From: Clostridia bacterium
Lineage (GTDB): Bacteria > Bacillota > Clostridia > Oscillospirales > CAG-272
Direction: 5' to 3'
Assembly: GCA_017411605.1 (NCBI GenBank)
Contig: JAFQPR010000035.1
Location: 1-41,551, forward strand
DNA: 41,551 nucleotides
Below, piece after piece: positions 41,021 to 41,551 of this stretch. The position numbers were made by a program, and so were the translations under genes. Below the pieces are notes generated by a model that searched no databases, was not told the DNA's origin, and was given only the letters and a program-made list of their open reading frames with translations. Position 1 is the stretch's first letter, and every line of letters begins with the position of its first letter.

Positions 41021-41049
41021 ATTATAGCACAAACATCGAATAATTGCAA
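41021..41049 (-). promoter_or_regulatory. Promoter of the MFS gene
   Basis: Minus strand TTGCAA (41049-41044), 17-bp spacer, TATAAT (41026-41021). Confidence 0.7.
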
Positions 41050-41119
41050 CAACTCTCGGATAATTATTATCAATAATTATTTGGGGCTGTCGCATTTAGG
41101 CATAACCAAATAAAAAACA

Positions 41120-41161
41120 ACAGAAGCATTGTCATAAAACAGTGTTTCTGTCGTTTTTTTA
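41120..41161. terminator. Hairpin terminator
   Basis: ACAGAAGCATTG (41120-41131) pairs over 12 positions (two G-T pairs) with CAGTGTTTCTGT (41140-41151), then CG and a run of T. A-rich sequence before the stem allows function in both directions. A separate small hairpin GAAAACC-TAC-GGTTTTC lies at 41185-41201. Confidence 0.75.
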
Positions 41162-41255
41162 TGCGAATTTAAGGAATTAAGGTGGAAAACCTACGGTTTT
41201 CTCCGTTTTATTAAAGTTTTTTATTTTATTTCCGTTTTCTCCCTCCGACGTACTG

Positions 41256-41531
41256 CAGCCGTAAGAGAGTCTAACAAATAAGTCTTGCGGTGATAAATTT
41301 GCGCATCTTTTGCCGCAGTAATACTCGCAAAGTCATACTTAACTTCATATGACTGCAACCAAATCTGTCACAAATTTATTCACCGTAAGATGCGCGCAGT
41401 TTTAAAAGAATGAATTTTTTCATAATCGAGCTGAAATTTTTGAGAAATATATGATATTTAAGAAAATTTTGGTGATGAGTATGGAGAAATTCATCTTTTA
41501 AAACCTTATTTGTTAGGCTCTCTTACGGCTG
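41256..41531. mobile_element. MITE-like element with 27-bp terminal inverted repeats
   Basis: CAGCCGTAAGAGAG(T)CTAACAAATAAG-type ends (41256-41282 and 41505-41531 inverted) match at 26 of 27 positions. Inside are further nested inverted repeats: 41283-41301 with 41371-41390, GCGCATCTT (41301-41309) with AAGATGCGC (41387-41395), AGTCATA (41331-41337) with TATGACT (41348-41354), and about 41400-41421 with 41484-41503. No open frame of note. It is a non-autonomous element or a structured RNA; I see no clear target duplication. Confidence 0.6.
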
Positions 41532-41551
41532 TTGCCTCTCGGTCGAAGAAC

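Overview
The window reads as a piece of chromosome from an anaerobic, spore-forming member of the Clostridia (Bacillota), probably an uncultured gut organism. The reasons are: the start of an S10 ribosomal operon, a Gram-positive type PolA without proofreading residues, HPr kinase, two sporulation proteins (a SpoIVB peptidase and a SipL-like SPOCS/LysM protein), a lipobox lipoprotein, oxygen-sensitive glycyl-radical enzymes, sigma-A promoters of the TTGACA-17-TATAAT type and strong GGAGG ribosome binding sites. I cannot name genus or species.

Layout. 1-4997: housekeeping (rplC start, rpsJ and its long leader, an acidic-tailed membrane protein, polA). 5332-9879: one promoter-to-terminator operon of three genes: an SPFH protein with three zinc ribbons, a four-helix membrane protein, and a 741-residue protein combining zinc ribbon, TPR-like helices, a TIR domain, one membrane helix and BspA-type leucine-rich repeats. 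If the topology is right, the last protein is a mirror-image Toll-like receptor (cytosolic N-terminal TIR, outside C-terminal LRR). This is my main candidate for an undescribed system. 9909-15902: sipL-like gene, hprK, a PrsA-like lipoprotein, a small unknown, spoIVB, and a second, relic spoIVB 3' end behind a palindromic insert.

16626-20989: an AraC regulator facing an MFS transporter, a TIM-barrel hydrolase-like protein and a sialidase-like propeller protein, with two antiparallel promoters whose -10 boxes abut. 20990-22722: a gene remnant, a small hairpin array and a DUF4143-type ATPase. 22723-30190: a glycyl-radical locus: AraC, glycyl-radical enzyme 1 and its activase, then a striking array of short hairpins, then an IclR regulator and a second, shorter and unusual glycyl-radical enzyme with no activase of its own.

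30195-39690: three repeated modules, each an AraC gene on the plus strand divergent from glycan-degrading genes on the minus strand, separated by hairpin terminators: (beta-helix protein | AraC), (GH28 + SDR + enolase-superfamily dehydratase | AraC), (GH172/DUF2961 | AraC). The middle module looks like uronate/pectin-type sugar breakdown. 39728-41551: an MFS transporter, a terminator and a 276-bp MITE-like element with 27-bp terminal inverted repeats.

Three intergenic sites (9840-9864, 26800-26826, 37455-37480) carry the same hairpin core, suggesting a dispersed 3'-end element. All functions are inferred from motifs read by eye; no searches or computed folds were available.
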